From positions 62,001-126,000 of the forward strand of contig NZ_FQWT01000008.1 in assembly GCF_900129755.1 (NCBI RefSeq): a stretch of 64,000 nt of DNA, read 5' to 3'. Both the position numbers and the translations under genes were made by a program. Positions 52,722 through 61,856 of this stretch are shown here, piece after piece. The notes beneath the pieces are model-generated. The model was not told where the DNA came from, searched no databases, and worked only from the letters and a program-made list of their open reading frames with translations. Positions within the stretch are counted from its first letter, which is position 1, and each line of letters starts with the position of its first letter. This stretch comes from Chryseobacterium oranimense. Its GTDB lineage: Bacteria; Bacteroidota; Bacteroidia; Flavobacteriales; Weeksellaceae.

Positions 52722-53735
52722 ATGAATTTCAAAACATATAACTCTATAGAGAATGCTTACCAGACCCGCGTGATCGATCAGATCAGGATGCAGGGGTTTG
52801 GGGATGAGGTTTTCATTGTACAGGAAAAGGTTCATGGAGCTAATTTTTCTTTCTTTACCGATGGAAAGGAAATTAAAATAGGTAAGAGAACAGCTTTTAT
52901 TGAAACAGGTGAAAAATTTTACAATGCCCACCAGATTTTGGACCGCTACGGAAGAAATGTAATTGAACTGTTCCAAATGGTGAAAAGCATGTATCCTGAA
53001 ACTGAAACTGCAGTCATCTATGGCGAATTATTCGGGGGAGGTTACAAACATAAAGATGTAGTACCAGTAAAAGATGCTGTAAAAGTACAAAAAGGTATTG
53101 AATATGCCCCACATAATGAATTTTACGCTTTCGACATTAAGCTGAACGGAACTACATATCTGGATACAGATGTGATGAATCAGATTTTTGAAGAAACTGG
53201 TTTTTTCTATGCTAAAATAATATTTCAGGGTTCGCTGGAAGAAGCTTTGAAGTTTCCGAATGTTTTTGATTCTAAAATTCCAGGATGGCTTGGCCTGCCC
53301 GAAATTGAAAACAATATCTGTGAAGGAACTATTATCAAAACTTTGAAAACAAGATATTTTGGAAACGGAGCCAGGGTCATTCTAAAAAATAAGAATGAAA
53401 AATGGACTGAAAAATCCAAAATGGTTAAAAAAGACAAACCCGTAAAAGATCAGGTTCATTTCAGTGACACGGCACAGAATATTTGGGAAGAAATTCAAAA
53501 ATATGCAACCATAAACAGGCTGAATAATGTGGTAAGTAAAATTGGAGAATTTGAACCCAAAATGATGGGGAAAGTCATTGGCCTTTTTGCACAGGATATA
53601 TTGGAAGATTTCGGGAAAGATTTTCCTGAAGCCTTCAGGAGCGTGGAGAAAGAAGAGCAGAAAAGAATCAATAAGAAGTTGAATACTTTAGTTATTGATT
53701 TTATAAAACAAGAATTCATGACTCTTAAAGTTTAG
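52722..53735 (+). CDS. Rnl2-type RNA ligase
   Basis: 337 residues, the size of T4 RNA ligase 2. Nucleotidyltransferase motif I EKVHGANF at residues 35-42 (nucleophile Lys36, KxHG as in trypanosome editing ligases and T4 Rnl2), motif III VIYGELFGGG near 108, motif IV EGTIIK near 208, motif V VILKNKNEKW near 224. Seals 3'-OH/5'-PO4 nicks. C-terminal helical domain (about 240-337). Clusters with cREC and the exonuclease, consistent with tRNA repair. Confidence 0.92.
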   Translation: MNFKTYNSIENAYQTRVIDQIRMQGFGDEVFIVQEKVHGANFSFFTDGKEIKIGKRTAFIETGEKFYNAHQILDRYGRNVIELFQMVKSMYPETETAVIYGELFGGGYKHKDVVPVKDAVKVQKGIEYAPHNEFYAFDIKLNGTTYLDTDVMNQIFEETGFFYAKIIFQGSLEEALKFPNVFDSKIPGWLGLPEIENNICEGTIIKTLKTRYFGNGARVILKNKNEKWTEKSKMVKKDKPVKDQVHFSDTAQNIWEEIQKYATINRLNNVVSKIGEFEPKMMGKVIGLFAQDILEDFGKDFPEAFRSVEKEEQKRINKKLNTLVIDFIKQEFMTLKV

Positions 53736-53764
53736 TTCCGGTAAAATTGACCGGAACTTTTTTA
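53734..53764 (+). terminator. intrinsic terminator behind the ligase gene
   Basis: AGTTCCGGT and ACCGGAACT pair around AAAATTG, followed by seven T. Begins in the ligase stop codon. Ends the array-to-ligase transcript. Confidence 0.88.
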
Positions 53765-53794
53765 TGTCTAAAATTAACAAACGAATTATTAAAA

Positions 53795-54346
53795 ATGAAA
53801 ACAACAGAAAATATATTAATTATAGACCTGGAAGCCACCTGCTGGAACGACAGACCGCCCAGAGGCCAGGAAAGCGAGATCATCGAGATCGGGGTATGCA
53901 TTATGAATGCTGTAACCGGCAAGGTCTCCAAAAATGAAGGCATTTTAGTGAAGCCGCAATATTCAAAGGTGAGTCCTTTCTGTACGGAACTGACTTCCAT
54001 TACGCAGAATATGCTGGATAATGAAGGCATCATGCTGGAAGACGCACTGGACATCCTCAGAGCAGAATACAATTCCGAAGATCTTACCTGGGCAAGTTAC
54101 GGAAACTACGACCTGACCATGCTTCAAAACCAGGCCAGAAGATTCAATGTGGATTATCCGTTAAGTGATGATCATATCAACGTGAAGACATTGTTTGGCC
54201 AGCTGCATCCAACGGTGAGAAAAAGTGTGGGAATGAGCAGAGCTTTAAGCGAACTTAATCTCAAGCTTGAAGGAACTCACCACAGAGGGGTAGATGATGC
54301 TAAAAATATTGCAAAAATCCTTCATTGGTGCCTTCAACAAGATTAA
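53795..54346 (+). CDS. ERI/KapD-like 3'-5' exonuclease
   Basis: 183 residues from the ATG at 53795. DEDDh exonuclease: IIDLEATCW (Asp11, Glu13), YGNYDLTMLQ (second Asp) and HHRGVDDAKNIAKIL (His and final Asp). Close to the ERI-1/KapD group, which trims RNA 3' ends in eukaryotes. Downstream of a terminator, so possibly expressed on its own. Confidence 0.9.
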   Translation: MKTTENILIIDLEATCWNDRPPRGQESEIIEIGVCIMNAVTGKVSKNEGILVKPQYSKVSPFCTELTSITQNMLDNEGIMLEDALDILRAEYNSEDLTWASYGNYDLTMLQNQARRFNVDYPLSDDHINVKTLFGQLHPTVRKSVGMSRALSELNLKLEGTHHRGVDDAKNIAKILHWCLQQD

Positions 54347-54377
54347 TGAAATCATTTGAAAAACTATTTTATAGATG

Positions 54378-54407
54378 ACTCTCTTTCTAAGAAAGGGAGT
54401 TTTTTTT
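54378..54407 (+). terminator. intrinsic terminator behind the exonuclease
   Basis: ACTCTCTTTC and GAAAGGGAGT (one G-U) with nine T. The stretch 54408-54637 is AT-rich without recognisable features. Confidence 0.88.
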
Positions 54408-54637
54408 GTATCAGATACAGCAATGCATATTTTTTAATTTTAAAGCTGATTGCAGTTTATTGCAAAAATTGTTTGTTTTTTGTCAGAACAGGGATTGAAT
54501 AATTTAACTTTTTATTCAGAAATACGGATTAAATTACTATTGAAAGCATAATTTTTTGTTAAAAAACTCACTTTGAAGGGATAATTACATACCCTGTCAG
54601 TCATTTTTTTATTATTTTAGTCCCCAAGATTGGAATT

Positions 54638-55139
54638 ATGCTTACTGAAGACGAATTGAAGAGGATTTATTTAAATTATAAAATCAAACAAATAATTCCT
54701 TTTCTTAAAAAGTTTACCCCAAAAAATAAGAAAGATGCCGCTGTCATTTTAAATAAAGACAGAGGTTATAATCAGGCCTCCATGCTTGCCATTTTAGCTT
54801 CCAGCCGGACCCAGGACCAGTACAAGAAACTGTTACCGGGTTATTATACAATCCCTACCAATTTTCTTTCAGAATTATTGCTCATTAATGATGTCCCCAG
54901 ATATACTGAGTAAAGATAGAAACCTCGTCTGGTACGGCTTTTGAAGAGATTTGAGAATTAAGTTCCGGCTTTGCCGGATGAGTCCTGAACAAAGGACATT
55001 TGAAAAACTATTAATATCCATTCTTACAGCATAGAACATCCGGTTTTAATCTTAAAAATCTGGAGATATACTAAAGCTGTTACCTCTTGATCAGCCCAAA
55101 GCTGCGGCCGTAAGACTGAAAGAATGGCAAACAACATAA
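54638..55139 (+). pseudogene. remnants of a DUF6493-like or WGR-region gene
   Basis: A 91-codon frame (54638-54913) starts with KIKQIIPFLKKFTPKNKKDAAVILNKDR, similar to the N-terminus of the following gene (EEKAHEIIPFLKQLTAEEKKALVPTIKKLDRE). A detached open piece 55056-55139 reads KLLPLDQPKAAAVRLKEWQTT and ends in a stop, typical of a C-terminus. Together they look like the two ends of a deleted long gene, paralogous to its neighbour. The 5' piece could still be translated as a small protein. A small GC hairpin (TCCGGCTTTGCCGGA, 54963-54977) sits in between. Confidence 0.55.
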
Positions 55140-55170
55140 CCTGAAAAAATTATTATCAAATTAAAAACAA

Positions 55171-57867
55171 ATGAAAGAAAGACTTTATGAGATCCTTAAT
55201 GAGGAAAAAGCACATGAGATTATTCCGTTTCTGAAACAACTTACAGCAGAAGAAAAAAAAGCCCTGGTACCTACCATAAAAAAACTGGACAGGGAGATCA
55301 GCAAGATCGTAATGACGAAAAATTCCTATCATACTGCCGGCTCCGCAGACCAGCATTCTATTATTGATATAGCATCGTTTGTCTGTATGGACCAAAAGCA
55401 TTACGGGAAAGATTACTGGAGCCTTTTTCACAACAGGGAACAGACCGAAAAAATACTTGAATGGGGATGCCCGCACTGGTTTTCAGACTTTATCAACAAT
55501 TCTATAGATGCAGAATTTACAGCATTTAATTATCAGGATATTCTTGGGTGGGCAGCAAAAGGCTATGTACAGCCAAGACCTGAATTGCTTGGATATCATT
55601 TAAGTCTTCAGCCCTATGACCTGGAGAAATTCCCGGAGACCCTGGAAACCCATTTCTGGTACCTGTGCGAATTTCCTTCAAAATCACTTCCTTTTAAAAG
55701 AGAATGGCTTCCATTAATTCAGAAACTGATTGCCGAGAATAAAATAGAAAGAAAAAGATTCCTGAAAGAATGTCTGTTGGCAGCCAACAGGAATTTTAAC
55801 AAAAATGTTACAGGATGGTTTATGGATGCATTTAATGCATTGAAACCTTCTGATGAGGAACTTATTATATTTCAGGATGAACTGATGGCTGGTCTGGCCT
55901 CTGTACAGTCAAAAGCGGTGAATACCATGCTTACGAATTTGAAGAAAATCGTTCAGGATCCTGCGTTCAGAACCGATGAGTTTTCAAATTTCCTTCCCAA
56001 TTTGTTGAGCTCAGAAGTCAAAACGGTGGTGGCCGCCAGTTTGGTAGTAACAGAAAGAATTTTTCAGAAAAAGAAAGCCGATACAGAAAACTTGGCAATG
56101 GCCTTAAGTGCGGCCTTCGTTAGCAAAGATGAGAGCATACAGACCAAAGCGGCCAAGATCATTCTAAAATATATTCCTGTTTCTGAGCAAATAAAAGAAG
56201 CACTGTCCCATTATGCTGATAATATCTTGGCTAATATAAGACCAGCACTGGTTCAGTATATAGATAACAGGCAACCTGAACTGGATATTTTTGAGCCGGA
56301 AAAATTAGAACTCATCAATGAGGAGTGTAAAGTTCAGGAGCTGCAAAGTTTTGAAGATCTTATGTTTCTTCTCCCGCAGGCTATTGAAAATCCAGGAACC
56401 CACTATTACGATTTGGCACTTGCAGGGCTTATCCGTTTCGCTGATGAAGCTGATGCCGGCTCTGTAAAGCTTTTTGAACCTGTATTTCAGAAAGCCTGTA
56501 AAACCATTGCCAAATGGGAAGTGCACCATTTTAATATATTATTGTGTAATCTCATCATTAATTATGGACTTTCACTTTTAGAAAAATTTCCTTTTCAGCT
56601 TAAGAATATTGAAAAAATATATAGGAAAACCCGCGAGGATGAAGCCTCCAGAGAAGTGTATTCCACCTATCATAAAAAGCTGAAGCCTGTTAAAGATATG
56701 TATGCAGGTGGTTTGGTTATGGAGCCGTTTAAGCATATTGCAGTCCATGTTTTCACTCAGATAGCTTCAGGAGATAAAACTCCGTTACTGTCTACAGTCA
56801 CCCATGAGCCATGCTGGGTAAGCCCTGAAGCATTGGTAGAAAGATTTGAAATTTATCAGAACAAAAATATAGAACCGGATGACCTGGATGTACAGCTTGC
56901 ATTGCAGCGATGTTCCTTAGAAAAGACTTCAGAGGCATTACGGTTGGCGGAGGAAAAGTTAAAAGGCGAGTATAAAAACCTCCTGCTTTTCTTCTTTAAT
57001 AAAAATTCTGCTCCTGAAGGACAGTTTGAGCATCCGTCGTGGTGGATGACGGCCGGAATCACACGTTCTCCAGAAACTACTTTTGAAGAATTTAAGAACT
57101 TTGGTTATGACGATATTCCAAAAGAATTCCTGACCGGAATTTATGAATGGAAGACAATCGACAGCAAAAAAAATTCCTATTATCCTGTTGAGCTTAACAT
57201 CAGGGTTCCGAAATACCACCTGAAAAAAAGGGAGCATCAGCTTTTCCTCGAATATTTTGTTGCAGAGCAGAAAAACTTTTCAGAAACCCCTTCATTGATA
57301 TGGAGTTTCCCGAATACATTAGGAAATGTTTTGGCTAAAACCATTAAAGACTGCTTGTTCTATTCAGGAATTGCAGAAGTTTACGAAAGAAATTTTGTTC
57401 TGAATATAGCCCAGGCGCTCTATCAGATGAAAAAGCCTCTGGATACAATGGGCTACCTGTTCCTGGGAACTATTTTCCTGGACGGAGACAAAGTGATCCG
57501 TGGAACAGCCGCTGAAATATGGCTGGAACATGTTTCTCATAAAGTAATGGATAATAAAAGTCTGGGAAAGGTAATAGGTCTTCATGAAAAGCTGGAATGG
57601 GCTCCTGTTAAAAGACTCACAGACCTTATACAGCATCAGATGATCAATGTCAGCAAAGATCATAACCTGGCTTTGGAACAGCTTCTTACCCATATTTTGT
57701 TACAGATGGAAGCACCCGTTACCAATCTTAAAAAAATATTGGAGATTTACCACGAGGTTTTAGCTCTGAACCAATCGGAAACCGATACCAACTTAAAAGA
57801 AAAACTGAACAGCTGGAAAGAAAATTCCAGCCTGAAAAAAATCTGCAGTCTTCTTCTAAAAAAATAG
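55171..57867 (+). CDS. large HEAT-like protein, DUF6493 type
   Basis: 898 residues, helical and repeat-like throughout (for example SSEVKTVVAASLVVTERIFQKKKADTENLAMALSAAF, KDESIQTKAAKIILKYIP), as expected for an alpha solenoid. I assign DUF6493 from the N-terminal phrase and its SWIM-protein neighbour; no database check was possible. Two bases separate it from the SWIM gene, so they are one operon. Likely a scaffold of the vWA/MoxR-type conflict system. Confidence 0.6.
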   Translation: MKERLYEILNEEKAHEIIPFLKQLTAEEKKALVPTIKKLDREISKIVMTKNSYHTAGSADQHSIIDIASFVCMDQKHYGKDYWSLFHNREQTEKILEWGCPHWFSDFINNSIDAEFTAFNYQDILGWAAKGYVQPRPELLGYHLSLQPYDLEKFPETLETHFWYLCEFPSKSLPFKREWLPLIQKLIAENKIERKRFLKECLLAANRNFNKNVTGWFMDAFNALKPSDEELIIFQDELMAGLASVQSKAVNTMLTNLKKIVQDPAFRTDEFSNFLPNLLSSEVKTVVAASLVVTERIFQKKKADTENLAMALSAAFVSKDESIQTKAAKIILKYIPVSEQIKEALSHYADNILANIRPALVQYIDNRQPELDIFEPEKLELINEECKVQELQSFEDLMFLLPQAIENPGTHYYDLALAGLIRFADEADAGSVKLFEPVFQKACKTIAKWEVHHFNILLCNLIINYGLSLLEKFPFQLKNIEKIYRKTREDEASREVYSTYHKKLKPVKDMYAGGLVMEPFKHIAVHVFTQIASGDKTPLLSTVTHEPCWVSPEALVERFEIYQNKNIEPDDLDVQLALQRCSLEKTSEALRLAEEKLKGEYKNLLLFFFNKNSAPEGQFEHPSWWMTAGITRSPETTFEEFKNFGYDDIPKEFLTGIYEWKTIDSKKNSYYPVELNIRVPKYHLKKREHQLFLEYFVAEQKNFSETPSLIWSFPNTLGNVLAKTIKDCLFYSGIAEVYERNFVLNIAQALYQMKKPLDTMGYLFLGTIFLDGDKVIRGTAAEIWLEHVSHKVMDNKSLGKVIGLHEKLEWAPVKRLTDLIQHQMINVSKDHNLALEQLLTHILLQMEAPVTNLKKILEIYHEVLALNQSETDTNLKEKLNSWKENSSLKKICSLLLKK

Positions 57868-57869
57868 AT

Positions 57870-59213
57870 ATGGAAGATACGCTAACTTATCATTATCAGA
57901 GACCTTCATCTTTGATAAAAAAATCTGCATCTGAAGAATTATTTCTGTCCAAATACAGTGAAATTCAGAAAAATACAGATGCTCCCTGCTTTTTCTGGGG
58001 CGATGTCGGCCAGCCTTTTATACTGGCAAGATGTCTCATCACGCTTTCCAATATTGTGAAATCAAGCTTTAACCTGTCACCGTTTCAGATGGCATTGCTA
58101 AAAGATCCTATTGTCACTGCCGGAAACGGGCGGTTGCGGTTTGAAGGTTTTTCGCATTGTGCCGGTGTTTATGCGCGGGTAGATATTTTACCTGACGGAC
58201 TTCACGGTGAGTTTCTGGAAAACGGAACCACCAATGTAGATTTTAATCAGTCTATGATTACAGCTCTGGGGAGTATCCGGCCTAATGAAAAAATAATGCT
58301 TTCCGTAGGTGAAAAAGAATTGGGACTTTATAAAGAAGAACAAAAAGTGGTGGAACGGAAAGTTCCGCTGCCCGTAAAATGGATCAAAGGGCTAGGTACC
58401 GTTCAAATCTATCTTTCCGAATCAGAAAAGATTCATTGTTTCAATAAAATCCAGACTCAGCAGCTGTTCAGGGGAATACCCAAAGGCGCCATAAAATCAG
58501 ATTATTACCTGATTATCAGAGGGAACAAGCCCATGTTTTCACCGGTGAAATCAGCGGATGCGGTTTGTATCGGGGGGCTTCACCGGCTGCGTCTGCTGGA
58601 ACCTCTTATTCCTTATATTGATCAGATGCAGGTATTTCCACATGCCGATATGCAGTCTATGACCTGGCAGCTCTACATGGGGAATCTGAGGTTCAGCTTT
58701 TCATTGTCAAGAGAAGCCTGGAGGGGATTTTCCGGAGAAGGGGCTGTTTTGAACAGTCTTATTGACGATATTTCGGATGAATGGATAGATGCACTGGATA
58801 AATATGCTTACGCCAATCAGTCTTTTAATCCTTCGGCTTTTGCTTTAGATGAAAATATAAGCCTTGAAAAAACAGGTAATCTTACGGGAAGGCTGGCTGC
58901 TATGGGACTTTTGGGTTACGATCTGGATGACAACGGTTTTTTCTACCGGAGACTTCCATTTAAGCTTAGTAGGATTGTTGGTTTAAATCCAAGGATGAAA
59001 AACGCAGAAAAACTCATTGCAGAAGGAAAAGTTGAAATTTTAAATAAAAATACTACCAGAACGGAAGCAAGGGTAGAGGGTACCGGTGTACATCACACAG
59101 TGATCATAGAGAATGACAAAGAACGCTGTACCTGCGAATGGTTTAGCAAATACCAGGGTGAAAGGGGACCGTGTAAACATGTTCTTGCCGTGAAGAAATT
59201 AATACATCCTTAA
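57870..59213 (+). CDS. SWIM zinc-finger protein
   Basis: 447 residues. The C-terminus holds a SWIM motif CTCEWFSKYQGERGPCKHVLAVKKL (CxCx(n)CxH, about 423-447). SWIM-domain proteins occur beside MoxR ATPases and vWA proteins in several bacteria (for example E. coli YehQ with YehL/YehP), so linkage to the operon at 38.5-46.8 kb is plausible. The N-terminal 400 residues have no enzyme motif I can name. Ends in a terminator. Confidence 0.85.
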   Translation: MEDTLTYHYQRPSSLIKKSASEELFLSKYSEIQKNTDAPCFFWGDVGQPFILARCLITLSNIVKSSFNLSPFQMALLKDPIVTAGNGRLRFEGFSHCAGVYARVDILPDGLHGEFLENGTTNVDFNQSMITALGSIRPNEKIMLSVGEKELGLYKEEQKVVERKVPLPVKWIKGLGTVQIYLSESEKIHCFNKIQTQQLFRGIPKGAIKSDYYLIIRGNKPMFSPVKSADAVCIGGLHRLRLLEPLIPYIDQMQVFPHADMQSMTWQLYMGNLRFSFSLSREAWRGFSGEGAVLNSLIDDISDEWIDALDKYAYANQSFNPSAFALDENISLEKTGNLTGRLAAMGLLGYDLDDNGFFYRRLPFKLSRIVGLNPRMKNAEKLIAEGKVEILNKNTTRTEARVEGTGVHHTVIIENDKERCTCEWFSKYQGERGPCKHVLAVKKLIHP

Positions 59214-59221
59214 ATTAAAAT

Positions 59222-59256
59222 AAAAAGGGCGGCTTATAGAATTAGCTGCCCTTTTT
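59222..59256 (+). terminator. intrinsic terminator behind the SWIM gene
   Basis: AAAAAGGGCGGCT and AGCTGCCCTTTTT pair (one G-U) around a 9-base loop. Confidence 0.85.
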
Positions 59257-59263
59257 ATTTATT

Positions 59264-59620
59264 GATGTTTCGTCCATTTCTCATAAGAATTATACCCAAT
59301 TCCGGCTTTCCTTTACCTTTAAGGATAGATTAAACTCGAGCTGGTTTCCGTTTGCGGCATCGAAATAAATAGCCAATGCTGGCATCAGTGCAAAAACCAT
59401 AAGCTTATCCATGCCTTCCCTCAGAAAATTATAAGGTTTTAATCTTTACTGGAAAAAACAAAATGTCTTGGCTGAAGATTTCTATCTGTTCCCACAATTC
59501 CAATGTAAACCTATCCATAAAAATACTTTTCATCCATATATTCAAGCTTCAGACCCAATATTTCAGTATAAAACTGGATTGAATTCTTCACATAATGTCA
59601 TTTCGATAAAAATAAAAAAT
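59264..59620 (-). pseudogene. decayed VOC-family gene
   Basis: The minus strand shows, in broken frames, QFYTEILGLKLEYMDEKYFYG and further on GMDKLMVFALMPALAIYFDAANGNQLEFNLSLK, then KESRNWV. These are the N- and C-terminal marks of a VOC/glyoxalase protein, separated by stops and frame changes. No intact reading frame remains. Confidence 0.6.
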
Positions 59621-59637
59621 AATATAAAAAAAATGAC

Positions 59638-59673
59638 TACGCAAAAAGACTGCGTAATTCTGTTTTTACTTTG
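59638..59673 (+). promoter_or_regulatory. shared dyad operator plus -7 box (copy 2), Ro promoter
   Basis: TACGCAAAAAGACTGCGTA (59638-59656) is a perfect 6-bp dyad with 7-base centre; TTTG of TACTTTG lies at 59670-59673, 13 bases on, the same distance as in copies 1 and 3. The Ro start codon is 57 bases further. Confidence 0.78.
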
Positions 59674-59730
59674 CATCAGAAATCAAGAGGAAGATGATTT
59701 TCTCTAATGTTTAACAAAAAACAGTAACTC

Positions 59731-61248
59731 ATGAAATTTAATTTTTTAAAGAAAGAGAAAAATACCATTCTGAACTACGAAGGTGCAAAGGCATTTACCA
59801 TGACACCTGCCGAAGAACTATATAGTGCTGTAGTTACAACAGGATTATCCAATACCTCTTATGAAAAAGGAAATGAAAGATTGGAAAGGATTCAGTCTCT
59901 GATCAAGAAAAATGATCCTGAATTTGTTGCTAAACTGGCAGTTTATGCCAGAAAAGATATGCATCTGAGATCTATCCCATTAGTATTGACTGCAGAACTT
60001 GCAAAAAAGGCTTCAGGCACAGATTTGGTGAGCAGAACCGTTGATGGTGTTGTACAAAGGGCAGATGAAATCACTGAACTTTTAGCCTATTATCAGACTG
60101 CCAATAAAAGAACAGAAAATAAAAAGCTGAACAGGCTTTCCAAACAGATCCAGAAAGGTCTTGCAAAATCTTTCAATAAATTTGATGAATATCAGTTTGC
60201 GAAATACAACAGAAAAGCAGAAGTAACATTGAAAGATGCATTGTTTTTGGTTCATCCGAAGGCAAAAGACGAAAATCAGCAGACAGTTTTTAATAAAATT
60301 GTTGGTGATGCATTGGAAACTCCCTATACATGGGAAGTAGAGCTTTCTGTTTTAGGTCAGACCAAATTCACGGATGAAACAGAAAAAAAGCGTGCATTTA
60401 GCAATAAATGGGAAGAACTGATCTTCAGCAATAAGCTGGGTTACATGGCTACCCTGAGAAACCTGAGAAATATTTTAGAAGCAAACGTTTCTTCTGATGC
60501 TATGGATAAAGTGTGCAGCTATTTATCGAACGAAAAAGCTGTAATGAAATCAAAACAGCTTCCGTTCAGGTTTTTGGCAGCATATAGGGAATTGAAAACG
60601 ATGAATTCTCCTTATCTGTCATCTGTTTTGGAAGCACTGGAAGATGCAGTGATGATGAGTGCCAAAAATATCAAAGGTTTCGGTTTTGAAACTTCAGTGG
60701 TGATTGCAGCAGATGTTTCCGGTTCTATGCAGCAACCGGTTTCTCCAAAAAGTAAAGTATTGCTTTATGATATTGGTTTGCTGATGTCTATGATCTTGCA
60801 GTCGCAATGCAAAAATGTCATTACAGGCATGTTTGGGGATAGATGGAAGAGAGTTCCTATACCTAAAAACGGTATTTTGAGAAATGTTAATGAATTTTAT
60901 AAGCGTGAAGGTGAAGTAGGCTATTCTACTAATGGTTACCTGGTGATTGAAGACCTGATCAAAAGGAAAGAAAAAGTAGATAAAGTAATGTTATTTACTG
61001 ATACGCAGCTATGGAACAGCAGCGGAAACCGCAACTCTTTTGAGAATTCCTGGAACCGTTACAAAAGCAGTGCTCCTGATGCTAAATTATATATTTTTGA
61101 CTTGGCAGGCTACGGTAAACAGCCGCTGGATATCAAGGAAAATGATGTATATCTTATTGCAGGCTGGTCAGACAAAGTTTTTGATGTACTGAATGCCTTG
61201 GAAGATAGAAAATCTGCCGTTCAAGTGATTAAAAAAGTAGTGCTGTAA
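59731..61248 (+). CDS. rsr: Ro60/TROVE-domain protein (bacterial Ro, Rsr)
   Basis: 505 residues, the size of Deinococcus Rsr. N-terminal TROVE module (about 15-310: YEGAKAFTMTPAEELYSAVVTTGLSN, VYARKDMHLRSIPLVL, GYMATLRNLRNILE) and a C-terminal vWA domain with MIDAS DVSGS at 328-332 and LLFTD-like MLFTDTQLW. Ro rings bind Y RNAs and misfolded RNAs and help exonucleases. Y-RNA-like genes follow directly, confirming the assignment. Own dyad promoter. Confidence 0.95.
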   Translation: MKFNFLKKEKNTILNYEGAKAFTMTPAEELYSAVVTTGLSNTSYEKGNERLERIQSLIKKNDPEFVAKLAVYARKDMHLRSIPLVLTAELAKKASGTDLVSRTVDGVVQRADEITELLAYYQTANKRTENKKLNRLSKQIQKGLAKSFNKFDEYQFAKYNRKAEVTLKDALFLVHPKAKDENQQTVFNKIVGDALETPYTWEVELSVLGQTKFTDETEKKRAFSNKWEELIFSNKLGYMATLRNLRNILEANVSSDAMDKVCSYLSNEKAVMKSKQLPFRFLAAYRELKTMNSPYLSSVLEALEDAVMMSAKNIKGFGFETSVVIAADVSGSMQQPVSPKSKVLLYDIGLLMSMILQSQCKNVITGMFGDRWKRVPIPKNGILRNVNEFYKREGEVGYSTNGYLVIEDLIKRKEKVDKVMLFTDTQLWNSSGNRNSFENSWNRYKSSAPDAKLYIFDLAGYGKQPLDIKENDVYLIAGWSDKVFDVLNALEDRKSAVQVIKKVVL

Positions 61249-61331
61249 AAGGCACTGCTTTAATCAATTGATGAGTGATTACAATTGGTTTATAAATAAA
61301 CAGAACTTAATATTTAAAAATAAAAATAAAC

Positions 61332-61367
61332 TGCGTAAAAAGAATGCGCACTTCAGAAATAACTTTG
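61332..61367 (+). promoter_or_regulatory. shared dyad operator plus -7 box (copy 3), Y RNA promoter
   Basis: TGCGTAAAAAGAATGCGCA (61332-61350) and TAACTTTG (61360-61367), TTTG at the same 13-base spacing. Transcription would start about 61373, at the first Y-like RNA. Confidence 0.78.
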
Positions 61368-61375
61368 CATTGTTA

Positions 61376-61450
61376 TTAATCCGGTGCCGTAAGGAAAGAA
61401 CTTCTTCGACTTTCACTTGAACAGAGTCTATCCGCCACATCGCCCGGTAA
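61376..61450 (+). ncRNA. Y-like RNA 1 (no tRNA module)
   Basis: Ends pair (TTA..CCGG / CCGGTAA), enclosing the shared TGCCGTAAG motif and a GAAAG/CTTTC stem. Short. Weaker than the following copies, but it carries the same GTGCCGTA word directly after the outer stem. Confidence 0.5.
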
Positions 61451-61453
61451 AAC

Positions 61454-61537
61454 AAACCAATGCCGTACAATAAGAGTTTCATCGTCAAACTTCCAATTTG
61501 AATACATTCAAAAACTCTTATATCCATTGCTTGGTTT
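61454..61537 (+). ncRNA. Y-like RNA 2 (minimal stem)
   Basis: Outer stem AAACCAA/TTGGTTT, internal TGCCGTACA loop, then a perfect 10-bp stem ATAAGAGTTT/AAACTCTTAT closing a 32-base loop. The layout of outer stem, asymmetric loop and inner stem is that of a Ro-binding Y RNA helix. Confidence 0.7.
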
Positions 61538-61634
61538 TATACAAAAAATAAAATAAGATTAAAAAACAGATAGTTATGAAAATTTATAAATCATGTCTTA
61601 AAGAAGCAGTGTACTGAGGTTAATCTCTCAATAC

Positions 61635-61856
61635 ATGAAAAATTTTAAAATATTAAAAAACTCCTTTAGAATTAATGAACATGGGCTCATTGATTTCCCA
61701 AAGAAAATTTCTGGCATACGAATCTCAAGGCTAGTGTATGGTGATAAAATGGGATGCTCATATTGTTTCCCACACGGTTTTGAAACCGTTAATTCCCATT
61801 ATGGAAAATATCAGAGAAACTGGAAAAAATACAGAAAAACTCACTATAAAATATAA
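61635..61856 (+). CDS. small CxxCFPHG protein inside the Y RNA locus
   Basis: 73 residues. The second half DKMGCSYCFPHGFETVNSHYGKYQRNWKKYRKTHYK is dense in Cys, His, Trp, Tyr and basic residues, like small conserved proteins found beside RNA-repair genes in other bacteria (from memory). A CxxC plus His motif may bind zinc. The N-terminal half (KNSFRINEHGLIDFPKKISGIRISRLVYG) is basic. Lies between Y-like RNAs 2 and 3 on the same strand. Nothing else is seen in 61538-61634. Confidence 0.7.
   Translation: MKNFKILKNSFRINEHGLIDFPKKISGIRISRLVYGDKMGCSYCFPHGFETVNSHYGKYQRNWKKYRKTHYKI

Noticed and set aside
59468..59707. 79-codon frame before the Ro gene
   Set aside because: It crosses the dyad operator and -7 box and lies antisense to VOC remnants; no protein features.
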